This document shows positions 35,979 through 44,151 of a stretch of 64,000 nt of DNA, piece after piece (position 1 is the stretch's first letter; the number at the start of each line of letters is the position of its first letter). The stretch spans positions 496,001 through 560,000 of the forward strand of contig JAWMQO010000001.1 of the NCBI GenBank assembly GCA_033283325.1, given 5' to 3'. The notes beneath the pieces are model-generated. The model was not told where the DNA came from and did no database searches. It saw only the letters and a program-made list of their open reading frames with translations. The translations under genes and the position numbers were made by a program. This DNA comes from Mangrovimicrobium sp033283325. Lineage in GTDB: Bacteria > Pseudomonadota > Gammaproteobacteria > Pseudomonadales > Halieaceae.

Positions 35979-36380
35979 ATGGCAACACGTCCTTTGCCGA
36001 GACTCGACAACGATAACCGCGCTTTCTGGACCGGCGGCGCCGAAGGTGAATTGCGCCTGCACCAGTGTGGCGATTGCGGGGGTTTCATTCATCCCCCGCG
36101 GCCGGTGTGCCGGCACTGCCTGTCGGACAACGTCGCCCCGCAGGCGGTAGCAGGTACCGGGGTCATCGACACCTACACGATCTGTCACCAGAAGTGGCAC
36201 CCCGCGATGGAAGTGCCCTGCGTCATGGCTCGGGTCGCGGTAGACGGCGCGCCCGGCGTTTACCTGACGACCAATATCGTCGGCTGCGAAGTCGATGAAG
36301 TGGAGTTCGGGGATGCTGTCCAGGTGATCTTTGAGCAGCAGGAAGACGTCTACATTCCCCTGTTTGAGAAGGTCAAATAA
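35979..36380 (+). CDS. DUF35 OB-fold zinc-ribbon protein
   Basis: A 133-residue protein: a zinc ribbon with Cys30, Cys33, Cys44 and Cys47, followed by an OB-fold (GTGVIDTYTIC, MARVAVDGAPGVYLTTN). DUF35 proteins form complexes with thiolase-like partners; in steroid side-chain degradation the DUF35 part of ChsH2 binds Ltp2 aldolase. Here it lies 2 bases before a thiolase-like gene, exactly that pairing, so a CoA-binding accessory subunit is the likely role. The start ATG 35979 is not strongly supported by a ribosome site. Confidence 0.9.
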   Translation: MATRPLPRLDNDNRAFWTGGAEGELRLHQCGDCGGFIHPPRPVCRHCLSDNVAPQAVAGTGVIDTYTICHQKWHPAMEVPCVMARVAVDGAPGVYLTTNIVGCEVDEVEFGDAVQVIFEQQEDVYIPLFEKVK

Positions 36381-36382
36381 TC

Positions 36383-37543
36383 ATGCAGTGCAAAGAAGCC
36401 TATATCACCGGTATCGGCCAGTCCGAAGTCGGCATGAAACTGACTCGCCACCCGCTGTTGCTTACCGTGGACGCGGTCAAGGAAGCGCTGGACGAGGCAG
36501 GCCTGAGTATCGAGCAGATAGACGGTGTATCCACCTACCCGGGCCGCGTAGCGGGCTACCTGGGATTCTCGCCGGTCGGTGCGGATGAACTGGTCGATGC
36601 CATGGGTATCAAGGCGAACTGGTATGCCGGTGGCGGGGAGATCACCTCCCAGCTGGGTGCCGTCGGCGCTGCGGTCAATGCCGTTCGCAGTGGCGAGGCG
36701 CGGCATGTCATCTGCTTCCGTACGGTCTACGAGGCGGCGGCGATGGCCCGCCCTGACGAGTACCCGATGGCGCGCTCTGAACGGGTAGACAGCTACAGCC
36801 AGTGGTTCGCGCCTTTCTACGCGATCTCCGCGGCGACCTGGGTGGCGCAGTACGCCATGCGGCACGTCAAGAAATACGGCCTGACGCGGGAGCAGCTCGC
36901 GCAGATTTCGCTCAACGATCGCGCCAATGCGGCACTCAACCCGCGGGCTCTGATCCGACAGCCGCTGAGCATGGACGAGTACATGTCTGCGCGGATGATT
37001 TCCGAACCCCTGTGCCTGTTCGACTGCGACCGCTACACGGACGCTTCGACGGTCCTGATCGTCTCCGCCGGCGACGCCCTCGACGAGGTGAAGTGCACCC
37101 CGGTTCGTGTAGAGGCAGTTGCCGGATCGGTGGATCGCCACAGCTGGGACCAGGCCGAGTGGATGGCCAGCTACGCGACCGGCCGCGAACTGTGGAAGCG
37201 CACCGACTACAAGCCTGAAGACGTGGACACAGTCCAGTTCTACGATGGCTTCGCCTTCCTGGCGCTCACCTGGCTGGAAGCCATGGGCTTCTGCGAGGTA
37301 GGCGAGGGCGGCAAGTTCATCGAGGGCGGCAAGCGTATCGCGCTGGACGGTGAGTTGCCGATGAACACCTTTGGCGGCCAGATCGGCGCGGGGCGCCTGC
37401 ACGGTTTCGGCTTCGCCCACGAATCCGTGGTGCAGTTGCGCGGCAACGGCGGCGAGCGGCAGATCCCCGGCGACCCGAAAGTCGCTCTGGCCACCTCGGG
37501 TGGTGGTCCGCTTGCCACGGCCCTGTTGCTGGTGCGGGACTAG
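36383..37543 (+). CDS. Thiolase-superfamily lipid-transfer-type protein, likely aldolase
   Basis: A 386-residue thiolase-fold protein of the SCP2/lipid-transfer type. At the nucleophile-cysteine position of true thiolases it reads GGGEITSQLGAVGAAVNAV (residues 83-101), with no Cys. The C-terminal glycine-rich loop GGQIGAGRLHGFGFAHE is present. Such Cys-less members paired with DUF35, like Ltp2, catalyse retro-aldol C-C cleavage of hydroxyacyl-CoA. It follows the DUF35 gene by 2 bases. By inference it releases a ketone or acyl-CoA from a branched or cyclic CoA ester; a biosynthetic thiolase-like role cannot be excluded. Confidence 0.82.
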   Translation: MQCKEAYITGIGQSEVGMKLTRHPLLLTVDAVKEALDEAGLSIEQIDGVSTYPGRVAGYLGFSPVGADELVDAMGIKANWYAGGGEITSQLGAVGAAVNAVRSGEARHVICFRTVYEAAAMARPDEYPMARSERVDSYSQWFAPFYAISAATWVAQYAMRHVKKYGLTREQLAQISLNDRANAALNPRALIRQPLSMDEYMSARMISEPLCLFDCDRYTDASTVLIVSAGDALDEVKCTPVRVEAVAGSVDRHSWDQAEWMASYATGRELWKRTDYKPEDVDTVQFYDGFAFLALTWLEAMGFCEVGEGGKFIEGGKRIALDGELPMNTFGGQIGAGRLHGFGFAHESVVQLRGNGGERQIPGDPKVALATSGGGPLATALLLVRD

Positions 37544-37634
37544 AAAACGAGCGCCCCCGGTCCGTACAGGGCCGCGGGGCAGGCGCAAGTTGCTGGAGCC
37601 TTCGGACCATCATGAACTGAACGCCGAACGGGGC

Positions 37635-37640
37635 TATAAT
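37635..37640 (+). promoter_or_regulatory. Candidate -10 for the amidohydrolase gene
   Basis: A perfect TATAAT about 80 bases before the amidohydrolase start; the -35 region (TGAACT or ATGAAC) is weak. The leader between shows no clear hairpin. Confidence 0.4.
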
Positions 37641-37721
37641 GCCCAACAAATTCACTAGGTTATTAACTACCAAATCAGCCTGAAATAAACAGGCGACCTG
37701 TTTCGCCCTGGAGGAAGTAAA

Positions 37722-39044
37722 ATGCAAAAAGACGATATGGTGATCATCTCCGTAGATGACCACATTTCCGAACCCCCCGACATGTTCGACAAGCACCTGT
37801 CCGGGGAAGATCTCGCCACCGCGCCGAAATTCGGCACCGACGAAAACGGCAAGAATTTCTGGACCTACCAGGGCATGTACATGCCTTCCGTGGGCCTCAA
37901 CGCCGTTGTCGGCCGCCCGCTGGAAGAGTACGGCATGGAGCCCAACTCGCTGGAAGAAATGCGCAAGGGCGTGTACAACGTCGACGCGCGTATCGACGAC
38001 ATGAACGTCAACGGCGTCGCCGCCTCCCTGAACTTCGGCACCGTGGTCGGCTTTGACGGCGGCCGTTTCCACAAGGCCCCGGACAAGGACCTCGCCCTCA
38101 AGCACCTGCGCGCCTACAACGACTGGCACGTCGACGAGTGGTGCGGCGCCCACCCCGGCCGCTTCATTCCCTGCGGCCTGTTGCCGACCTGGGACATGGA
38201 CGCCACCGTCGAGGAAATCAAGCGCCTGGCCGCCAAGGGCTGCACTGCGGTCTCCCTCAACGAGAACCCGACCAAGCAGGACCTGCCGAGCATCCACAAC
38301 GAGTACTGGAACCCCATGTACAAGGCGCTGGCCGAAAACGGCATCGTCACCTGCCTGCACATCGGCGCCGGCAACCCGGTTCCCCACGCTTCCATGGAAA
38401 CCCCCATCGAGGCCTGGATCACCACCATGCCCCTGTCCAGCTCCGTTGGCGCAGCTGACTGGCTGCACCTGAAAGCGCTGTACGAGTACGACATGAAGAT
38501 CGCCATGTCCGAGGCCAGCATCGGCTGGGTTCCCTACTTCATGGAGCGTGCGGACTTCTCCCACTCCCGCCACAAGTACTGGACCCACAACCACTTCGGC
38601 GGCATGCTGCCCAGTGAGCGCTTCAAGAAGCACTTCATGCTCTGCTTCATCGACGACGCCTACGGCCTGCAGAACCTCGACAAGCTGAACGAGGACCTCG
38701 TGGCCTACGAGTGCGACTACCCCCACTCTGACACCCTGTGGCCCGACTGCCCGGAGCACCTGTGGGAACAGTGCAATCACCTGACTGACGAGCAGATCGA
38801 CAAGATCACCCACGTCAATGCGATGAAGTGGTTCAACTTCGACCCCTTCAAGTTCAACAAAAAGGAAGACTTGACCGTGGGCGCACTGCGTGCGAAGGCG
38901 AAGGCCGATGGCGTGGATACCACCCCGACCTCCCTCTCCGGCGAAGCGCCGCTGGAAGGAGATCCGCGCCGCATCACTTCCGGCGACCTGGCGAAGATGT
39001 TTGCCCATCACGCCCAGGAAGGCCAGAAGAAAGCGGCTGGCTGA
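37722..39044 (+). CDS. Amidohydrolase-2-family metal-dependent hydrolase
   Basis: A 440-residue TIM-barrel protein of the amidohydrolase-2 (ACMSD-like) family. Metal-ligand region SVDDHISEPPDMF (Asp12, His14, Glu17) opens it, as in this family's DxHxxEP signature. Later features are SLNENPTK, CLHIGAGN and the conserved Asp/His in YECDYPHSDTLWP near the C-terminus. Such enzymes decarboxylate or hydrolyse cyclic acids, lactones or amides; many occur in aromatic and terpenoid catabolic loci. ATG 37722 with GGAGGAAG upstream. It is followed by a strong terminator and then the TonB receptor. Confidence 0.87.
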   Translation: MQKDDMVIISVDDHISEPPDMFDKHLSGEDLATAPKFGTDENGKNFWTYQGMYMPSVGLNAVVGRPLEEYGMEPNSLEEMRKGVYNVDARIDDMNVNGVAASLNFGTVVGFDGGRFHKAPDKDLALKHLRAYNDWHVDEWCGAHPGRFIPCGLLPTWDMDATVEEIKRLAAKGCTAVSLNENPTKQDLPSIHNEYWNPMYKALAENGIVTCLHIGAGNPVPHASMETPIEAWITTMPLSSSVGAADWLHLKALYEYDMKIAMSEASIGWVPYFMERADFSHSRHKYWTHNHFGGMLPSERFKKHFMLCFIDDAYGLQNLDKLNEDLVAYECDYPHSDTLWPDCPEHLWEQCNHLTDEQIDKITHVNAMKWFNFDPFKFNKKEDLTVGALRAKAKADGVDTTPTSLSGEAPLEGDPRRITSGDLAKMFAHHAQEGQKKAAG

Positions 39045-39062
39045 TCTCGCGTCCTCCGGACG

Positions 39063-39097
39063 AAAACCCGGCGAGTCATGCTCGCCGGGTTTTTTTT
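39063..39097 (+). terminator. Factor-independent terminator after the amidohydrolase
   Basis: A 13-bp perfect stem (AAAACCCGGCGAG / CTCGCCGGGTTTT) with a 5-nt loop and a T tract right after the stop. Confidence 0.92.
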
Positions 39098-39201
39098 GGT
39101 TTATTGTCTGTACATGTAAAAAATAACGACAACTTCGTCAGTTTTGATCTTGACCCGCAGGGGTGGGTTTAGGCAGCATAGGCGCGGTTTTTTTCGGGTC
39201 C

Positions 39202-39320
39202 CAGGGCTCGAGCCCTGTTACACCCACAGGGACCGACAAGCGCTTCCGAGAAAGCGTATTTCAATAGAGTTCCAACTCCTTGGCAAATCACCAGTGATGC
39301 ACTGGTGTGCGTTTTTGCCA
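39202..39320 (+). promoter_or_regulatory. Structured leader or operator region of the TonB receptor gene
   Basis: Within the 330-base gap before the receptor, a perfect 16-base palindrome CAGGGCTCGAGCCCTG lies at 39202-39217. A larger hairpin at 39281-39320 combines TGGCAAA/TTTGCCA outer arms with an inner CACCAGTG/CACTGGTG stem and a 3-nt loop. Either could be an operator or a transcribed leader controlling receptor expression. No clear -35/-10 pair was found. Confidence 0.45.
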
Positions 39321-39427
39321 CCGTGGTAACCAATCAACCACCACAGAAACTGAAGCGGATTCGATCGCTGCGAATCTGCAATTTCAGTTGCTGTCTGTTA
39401 TCGCTTCGCCAATAAGAGAGCTGTGAT

Positions 39428-41941
39428 ATGAGCAAAAATCAATCAATTGATGCCCGCACCCGCACTACCGCGGCCAAAGTCAGTAACCTGCGCATGCGCC
39501 ATGCCATTGCCGCGCTGGTTGCTGCCTCGGCCGCACAGATTCCTGCCGTTAACGCCCAGGAAGCAGGGAGTTCCATGCTCTCCCTGGAAGAAGTTGTCGT
39601 AACCGCCCGTCGTCGCCAGGAGATCGCCCAGGACATTCCTGTTGCGGTAACCGCGATGAGCGAAAACTTCCTGCGTGAACAGAACATCACCGAACTGCGC
39701 AACCTGGGTGTCCATGTTCCCTCCCTGCGCATGTCCGCGGGTGGCCCCGGGGTGAATACGCCCCTGGTAACCCTGCGTGGCCAGCGTCCTTCCACGGCCG
39801 GCCTCACCCTGGACCCGGCGGTGCCGCTGTACTTCGCTGAAGTGGTGCTGACCCCCACCGAAGGCACCAACATGGCAATGTACGACCTGTCCAGCGTACA
39901 GGTCCTGAAAGGCCCCCAGGGCACCCTGTTCGGGCGTAACAGCACCGGTGGCGCGATCATCATGACCCCGCAGGCGCCGGGCTACGAGTTCGGCGGCTAC
40001 GCCGACGTGAAGGTTGGCAACTACGATCTGCTGCACCTGGAAGGCGCGGTGGACCTGCCGGTCAGCGATACCCTCCAGTTCCGCCTCGCCGGCCGCAAGC
40101 TGGAGCGTGACGGCTACCAGAGCAACCTGGCGGACAACCCCTTTGCCAAGGACGACCAGTTCTGGGACGAGGACTCCTACGGCGTGCGTCTTAGCATGGC
40201 CTGGCAGCCCCTGGACAGCTTGAGCAACAACCTGGTGGTCTCCTACGACGAGAACGACGCCCTGGCGCGGGTAGCGGAGCCGGCGTTTTTCAATCACTCA
40301 GCGTCGCTGGCAGTTCTCTACAACCTGATCCACAACCAGAATGGCGAACTCGACGCGGCGTTTGCCGAACAGGCGGGGCGTGACTGGACCGAGATCAAGG
40401 CTGACCTGCTGGCGCCTGACGTCGTGGAAAACACCTTCGTCTCCAACATCACCGAACTGGATCTGACTGATAACATTACTCTGAAGAATGTCTTCGGCTA
40501 CCGCGAAGTGAATTCCGAGGGCACCACCGACGCAGACGGCACCGAGATCCCGCTGTTCGGCGGCGTTACCTCCACCACCGAGACCTTCACTGTCGATCCT
40601 GTACTGCGGCACCTGGAGGCGGAACAGTTCAGCGAGGAACTCCAACTGGTGGGCGACTCCTTCGACGGCGACCTCGAGTGGCTCGTCGGCGCCTTCTGGA
40701 TGCGCATGGAAGGCAACGAGAAGTACCCCAACCAGATCGTCGGCGCCAACCCCAACTACACCGGCCCCGATGTCTCTCCCGTGAATACTGTCGCCGCGGA
40801 GGGTTACCAGCAGGTTTCTCCCTGGGCTGATGTCGAGAACGAAGCCTGGTCTGTCTTCGGCGAGGGTACCTATACCTTCAACGCCGAGTGGTCCGTGACT
40901 GCCGGCCTGCGCTACACCGAAGATACCCGCAAACTGGTCGCGAAGAACTGGGCATTCGACACCGATCGCAACTCCCCCGGATACGGCACTTTCCACTGCG
41001 CCATGCGTGATGCGGACAACAACCACCTGCCCGACGACCAGTGCGCCCGCAGTGTGGAGGAAACCTTTGATTCCCCCACCGGCCGCCTGTCGGTGAACTG
41101 GACCCCGATCGACGAGATGCTCATCTACGCGAGCCTGTCCAACGGCTACCGTACCGGTGGCTTCAACGAGCGCGGTACCAACAGCTTCAGCCTGCAGCCC
41201 TTCGACGAAGAAACTGTCGTCAACTACGAACTGGGCCTGAAGTCCGACTGGATGGTCGGCGGCATGCCGCTGCGCGCCAACGTGGCGCTCTACCAGCAGG
41301 ATTACTCCGACATCCAGAAAACCGTCTCCGGCAACAACCCGGATACCGGCAACTTCGAGACCTATACCATCAACGCCGCGGAAGCGACGATTACCGGTAT
41401 CGAGATCGACCTGACCCTGGCGGTGACCGACAACCTGACCCTGACTGCAGGCTACTCCAACGTCGATGCCAGCTATGACGAGTGGCCGCGTGATGTGCTG
41501 ATCGACGGCGAAATTGTCGTCATCGACTACAAGCAGTCCGAGTTCACCTACGTGCCGGAGAATACCGCGACCGGCTCGCTCAACTACCTGTTCCCGGTTG
41601 ATCCCGCCTACGGTGATATCTCCTTCATGGCCAGCGTTTACTGGCAGGACGAGATGTTCACCAACGACGACCCCTGGCGCTGGCCCGACCTGGGTTGGAA
41701 TCCTGAAGACCTGCAGGGAGCGCTGGACACGGTTGAAACCGACGCCTACGCCGTCTGGAATTTCCGTCTCGACTGGCGTGCGGTCATGGAGAGCGATATC
41801 GATCTGGCCGTTTACGTCAACAATGCCTTTGACGAGAACTACGTCACCGGTGGCCTGAGCGTACCCGAAGATCTCGGCATCGTGTCCAACACCTTCGGAC
41901 CGCCGCGCACCTTCGGTGCCTCCCTGCGTTACAATTTCTGA
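39428..41941 (+). CDS. TonB-dependent outer-membrane receptor
   Basis: An 837-residue receptor. It has a signal region ending near residue 43, the TonB-box-like LEEVVVTARRR (about residues 53-63) and a plug domain with VQVLKGPQGTLFGRNSTGGAI. A 22-strand-type barrel follows, with alternating aromatic strands, ending in the terminal Phe of LRYNF. TonB receptors import iron chelates, vitamins, sugars or hydrophobic ligands. Here its placement in a catabolic region suggests import of a sterol- or terpene-like molecule, but the plug resembles many TonB receptors of unknown ligand. ATG 39428; its own terminator follows. Confidence 0.92.
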   Translation: MSKNQSIDARTRTTAAKVSNLRMRHAIAALVAASAAQIPAVNAQEAGSSMLSLEEVVVTARRRQEIAQDIPVAVTAMSENFLREQNITELRNLGVHVPSLRMSAGGPGVNTPLVTLRGQRPSTAGLTLDPAVPLYFAEVVLTPTEGTNMAMYDLSSVQVLKGPQGTLFGRNSTGGAIIMTPQAPGYEFGGYADVKVGNYDLLHLEGAVDLPVSDTLQFRLAGRKLERDGYQSNLADNPFAKDDQFWDEDSYGVRLSMAWQPLDSLSNNLVVSYDENDALARVAEPAFFNHSASLAVLYNLIHNQNGELDAAFAEQAGRDWTEIKADLLAPDVVENTFVSNITELDLTDNITLKNVFGYREVNSEGTTDADGTEIPLFGGVTSTTETFTVDPVLRHLEAEQFSEELQLVGDSFDGDLEWLVGAFWMRMEGNEKYPNQIVGANPNYTGPDVSPVNTVAAEGYQQVSPWADVENEAWSVFGEGTYTFNAEWSVTAGLRYTEDTRKLVAKNWAFDTDRNSPGYGTFHCAMRDADNNHLPDDQCARSVEETFDSPTGRLSVNWTPIDEMLIYASLSNGYRTGGFNERGTNSFSLQPFDEETVVNYELGLKSDWMVGGMPLRANVALYQQDYSDIQKTVSGNNPDTGNFETYTINAAEATITGIEIDLTLAVTDNLTLTAGYSNVDASYDEWPRDVLIDGEIVVIDYKQSEFTYVPENTATGSLNYLFPVDPAYGDISFMASVYWQDEMFTNDDPWRWPDLGWNPEDLQGALDTVETDAYAVWNFRLDWRAVMESDIDLAVYVNNAFDENYVTGGLSVPEDLGIVSNTFGPPRTFGASLRYNF

Positions 41942-41952
41942 CGCTGGGAACA

Positions 41953-41984
41953 AAAAAAATGGCGCCGAGAGGCGCCATTTTTTT
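41953..41984. terminator. Bidirectional terminator between the TonB receptor and a small minus-strand gene
   Basis: A7TGGCGCC and GGCGCCAT7 form a 14-bp perfect stem with a GAGA loop, and A and T tracts lie on either side, so it can stop both convergent transcripts. Confidence 0.92.
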
Positions 41985-41999
41985 AGCCGGATTTGTTAC

Positions 42000-42239
42000 C
42001 TAGCCGAGGGCGTCGGCGTCGGAGACCAGGGGCCGGCTTTCGCGAGTGGCTCGCAAGATTTTCTCCGGCTCGCCGTAGTCGCTGATCTCGATGAAGTCCT
42101 CGTGTACCGCCTTTATTTCCGCGGCGAAAGGGAACTCGCCCAGCGAGGGCACCCGGTAGCTCACGGTGTCCCCGACTTTGAAGGTCTCCGGGTCAAAATT
42201 GAAAGCGTAGGGGCAGGAGCCGTCACCCATTCCCATCAT
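42000..42239 (-). CDS. Small uncharacterised protein (79 aa)
   Basis: A 79-residue acidic protein starting MMGMGDG, with one Cys (residue 9) and the segments FKVGDTVSYRVPSLGEFPF and DFIEISDYGEPEKILRATRE. The pattern of short strands suggests a compact beta fold. ATG 42239 has GAGG 9 bases upstream. I do not recognise a family. It sits alone between the TonB receptor and the nitroreductase, convergent with the receptor. Confidence 0.6.
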   Translation of the reverse strand: MMGMGDGSCPYAFNFDPETFKVGDTVSYRVPSLGEFPFAAEIKAVHEDFIEISDYGEPEKILRATRESRPLVSDADALG

Positions 42240-42383
42240 AATCTTATACCTCTTAAATGTGTGGGTAAGGGACGAGTCTAGGGCAAAGCGACAAAGCGCT
42301 CAAGCGGCTTCACGGCGACAGTTTCGGGGTTACAATCCTGAACCCGGCAAGCAGTGCACTCACATTGGAGGAACCTTTTTCCC

Positions 42384-43049
42384 ATGATGGCAGTCAGTGA
42401 AGCGGTTGAAACGCGCCGCACCGTTCGGGCTTTCCTCGAGAAGCCCGTGCCCCTCGAAGTATTGAAGCGTGTACTCGACACCGCGAGAATGACGCCCAGT
42501 GGCTGTAACTTCCAGCCCTGGGAGGCTACCGTCCTGACTGGCGAGCCGCTGCGGGAGTTGCAGGCCAGGATGCAGCAGTCGCCCATGCAGGACCCCCAGG
42601 AGTACCCGATCCAGCCCGCGGGCATCGACGCCAAATATACCGAACGGCTGGTGCAGATGGGGGCCAAACAGTACGCTGCGATGGGTATCGCACGGGACGA
42701 CCAGGCCGCCCGCCAGGCCGCGCTAATGGAAAACGTGGTTTCCTTCGGCGCGCCGGTGCTGCTACTCTGCTATTTCCCGAGGATAATGGGGCCGCCCCAG
42801 TGGTCGGACGTGGGGATGTGGTTGCAAACGATAATGTTGCTGCTGCGGGAGGAGGGCCTGGATAGCTGCCCGCAGGAATTCATGTCGATCTACGCCCGCT
42901 TGATCAAGGACTTCATCGGCGTGAGTGATGAAAGCCACCTTCTCTTTTGCGGCATGGGCATCGGCTATCGCGATCCCGATGCGCCGGTGAATAATTTCGA
43001 GCGCTCGCGAGTGCCCCTCGACGAGCAGGTGCGCTTCGCCGGTTTCTGA
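42384..43049 (+). CDS. Nitroreductase-family FMN oxidoreductase
   Basis: A 221-residue nitroreductase-fold protein. The N-terminal RRTVRAFLEKPVP (FMN phosphate binding), ARMTPSGCNFQPW and the C-terminal FCGMGIGYRDPDAPVNNFERSRVPL are typical. Such enzymes use NAD(P)H and FMN to reduce nitro groups, quinones or enones. ATG 42384 is chosen though GGAGG lies 12 bases away; a GTG at 42354 would add ten residues. The gap to the next gene is about 100 bases. Confidence 0.9.
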   Translation: MMAVSEAVETRRTVRAFLEKPVPLEVLKRVLDTARMTPSGCNFQPWEATVLTGEPLRELQARMQQSPMQDPQEYPIQPAGIDAKYTERLVQMGAKQYAAMGIARDDQAARQAALMENVVSFGAPVLLLCYFPRIMGPPQWSDVGMWLQTIMLLLREEGLDSCPQEFMSIYARLIKDFIGVSDESHLLFCGMGIGYRDPDAPVNNFERSRVPLDEQVRFAGF

Positions 43050-43152
43050 AAGACCGGGTGCGAGTGCGCAGGAGACACCAACAATAATACGAACTGTCGT
43101 GCCTTGGCGGACGGTTCAGGACTATAACGACTTTTGAATCAGGAGAGCTTCT

Positions 43153-44151
43153 TTGCCCGGCTCTGTTCGACGAATCGCATTGATGCTGCTTGGCCCCTTG
43201 GTACTTGCCGCGGTAGCGGTCACGTATTTCACTTTGACCGCACGCTACGTCAGTACCGATAACGCCTATGTTCACCAGGACAAGATTTCCATCAGCGCGG
43301 AGGTCGGCGGCAGGATTGTCGAGGTGGGCGTTCGGGAGAACCAGCGCGTTGAGGCGGGTGATCTCCTGTTTCGAATCGACCCGGAACCCTACCAGCTGGC
43401 GGTGGCCGAGGCGAAAGCGAAACTGGCCAGTGCCCGTGCCCGGGTAGAGGAACTGCAAACCATTTACGACACTTCCAACGTCGAAATCGACAACGCCGAG
43501 GAAGACATTAGCTACTACGAGAAGGAGTTCAGGCGGCAGCAGGAGTTGGTCAATACCCGGGTCAGTGCCGAGGCCGCCTTGCAGGCGGCCGAACACGCAC
43601 TTGCGGAGGCCCGCACAAAACTCGCCAGCGCTCGCGCCGAGGCCCGTCGGGCGCAGGCAGCCCTGTCCACCGGGGGCGAGGAGGGCGGCCTCAATCCCGA
43701 AGTGAGGGCCGCGGAAGTACGCCTGGCCCAGGCGGAACTCAACCTCCAGCGCACGCAGGTGCGTGCCCCGGTCAGCGGTATCGTCAGCCAGACCGACCGG
43801 CTTCAGCCGGGCCAATTGATGGTACAGAGCCTGCCGGCGGTCACCATCGTCAAGAACGACAGCAGTTGGGTCGAGGCCAACTTCAAGGAGACTGAAATTA
43901 CCCATATGCGTGTGGGGCAGCTTGGGACGGTGAAAGTCGACACCTACCCGGGGCTCGAACTCGCTGCGCACGTGGAAAGCATCGGGGCCGGTACCGCGTC
44001 CGAGTTCGCCATCATTCCCGCGCAGAATGCCAATGCCAACTGGGTCAAGGTCACCCAGCGAATCCCGGTACGTATTGTAATTGACGAGAAGCCGGAGCAG
44101 CACCTGATAGCCGGGCAATCGGTTCATGTCCGAGTCGATACCAGACAATAA
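43153..44151 (+). CDS. emrA: HlyD-family membrane-fusion protein of an EmrAB-type exporter
   Basis: A 332-residue periplasmic adaptor with one N-terminal transmembrane segment (about residues 8-28). It has the biotin/lipoyl-like strand STDNAYVHQDKISISAEVGGRI, a long Ala/Glu-rich coiled coil around residues 95-180, the second lipoyl half RAPVSGIVSQTDRLQPGQ, and a beta-barrel with the WVEANFKETEI motif. EmrA links the MFS pump to an outer-membrane channel. The start is TTG at 43153 with AGGAG upstream. The pump gene begins inside its 3' end. Confidence 0.88.
   Translation: MPGSVRRIALMLLGPLVLAAVAVTYFTLTARYVSTDNAYVHQDKISISAEVGGRIVEVGVRENQRVEAGDLLFRIDPEPYQLAVAEAKAKLASARARVEELQTIYDTSNVEIDNAEEDISYYEKEFRRQQELVNTRVSAEAALQAAEHALAEARTKLASARAEARRAQAALSTGGEEGGLNPEVRAAEVRLAQAELNLQRTQVRAPVSGIVSQTDRLQPGQLMVQSLPAVTIVKNDSSWVEANFKETEITHMRVGQLGTVKVDTYPGLELAAHVESIGAGTASEFAIIPAQNANANWVKVTQRIPVRIVIDEKPEQHLIAGQSVHVRVDTRQ

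Noticed and set aside
40298..41953. Long minus-strand open frame over the TonB receptor
   Set aside because: The receptor on the plus strand has signal, plug and barrel features; the opposite frame has none and its start lies inside a terminator.
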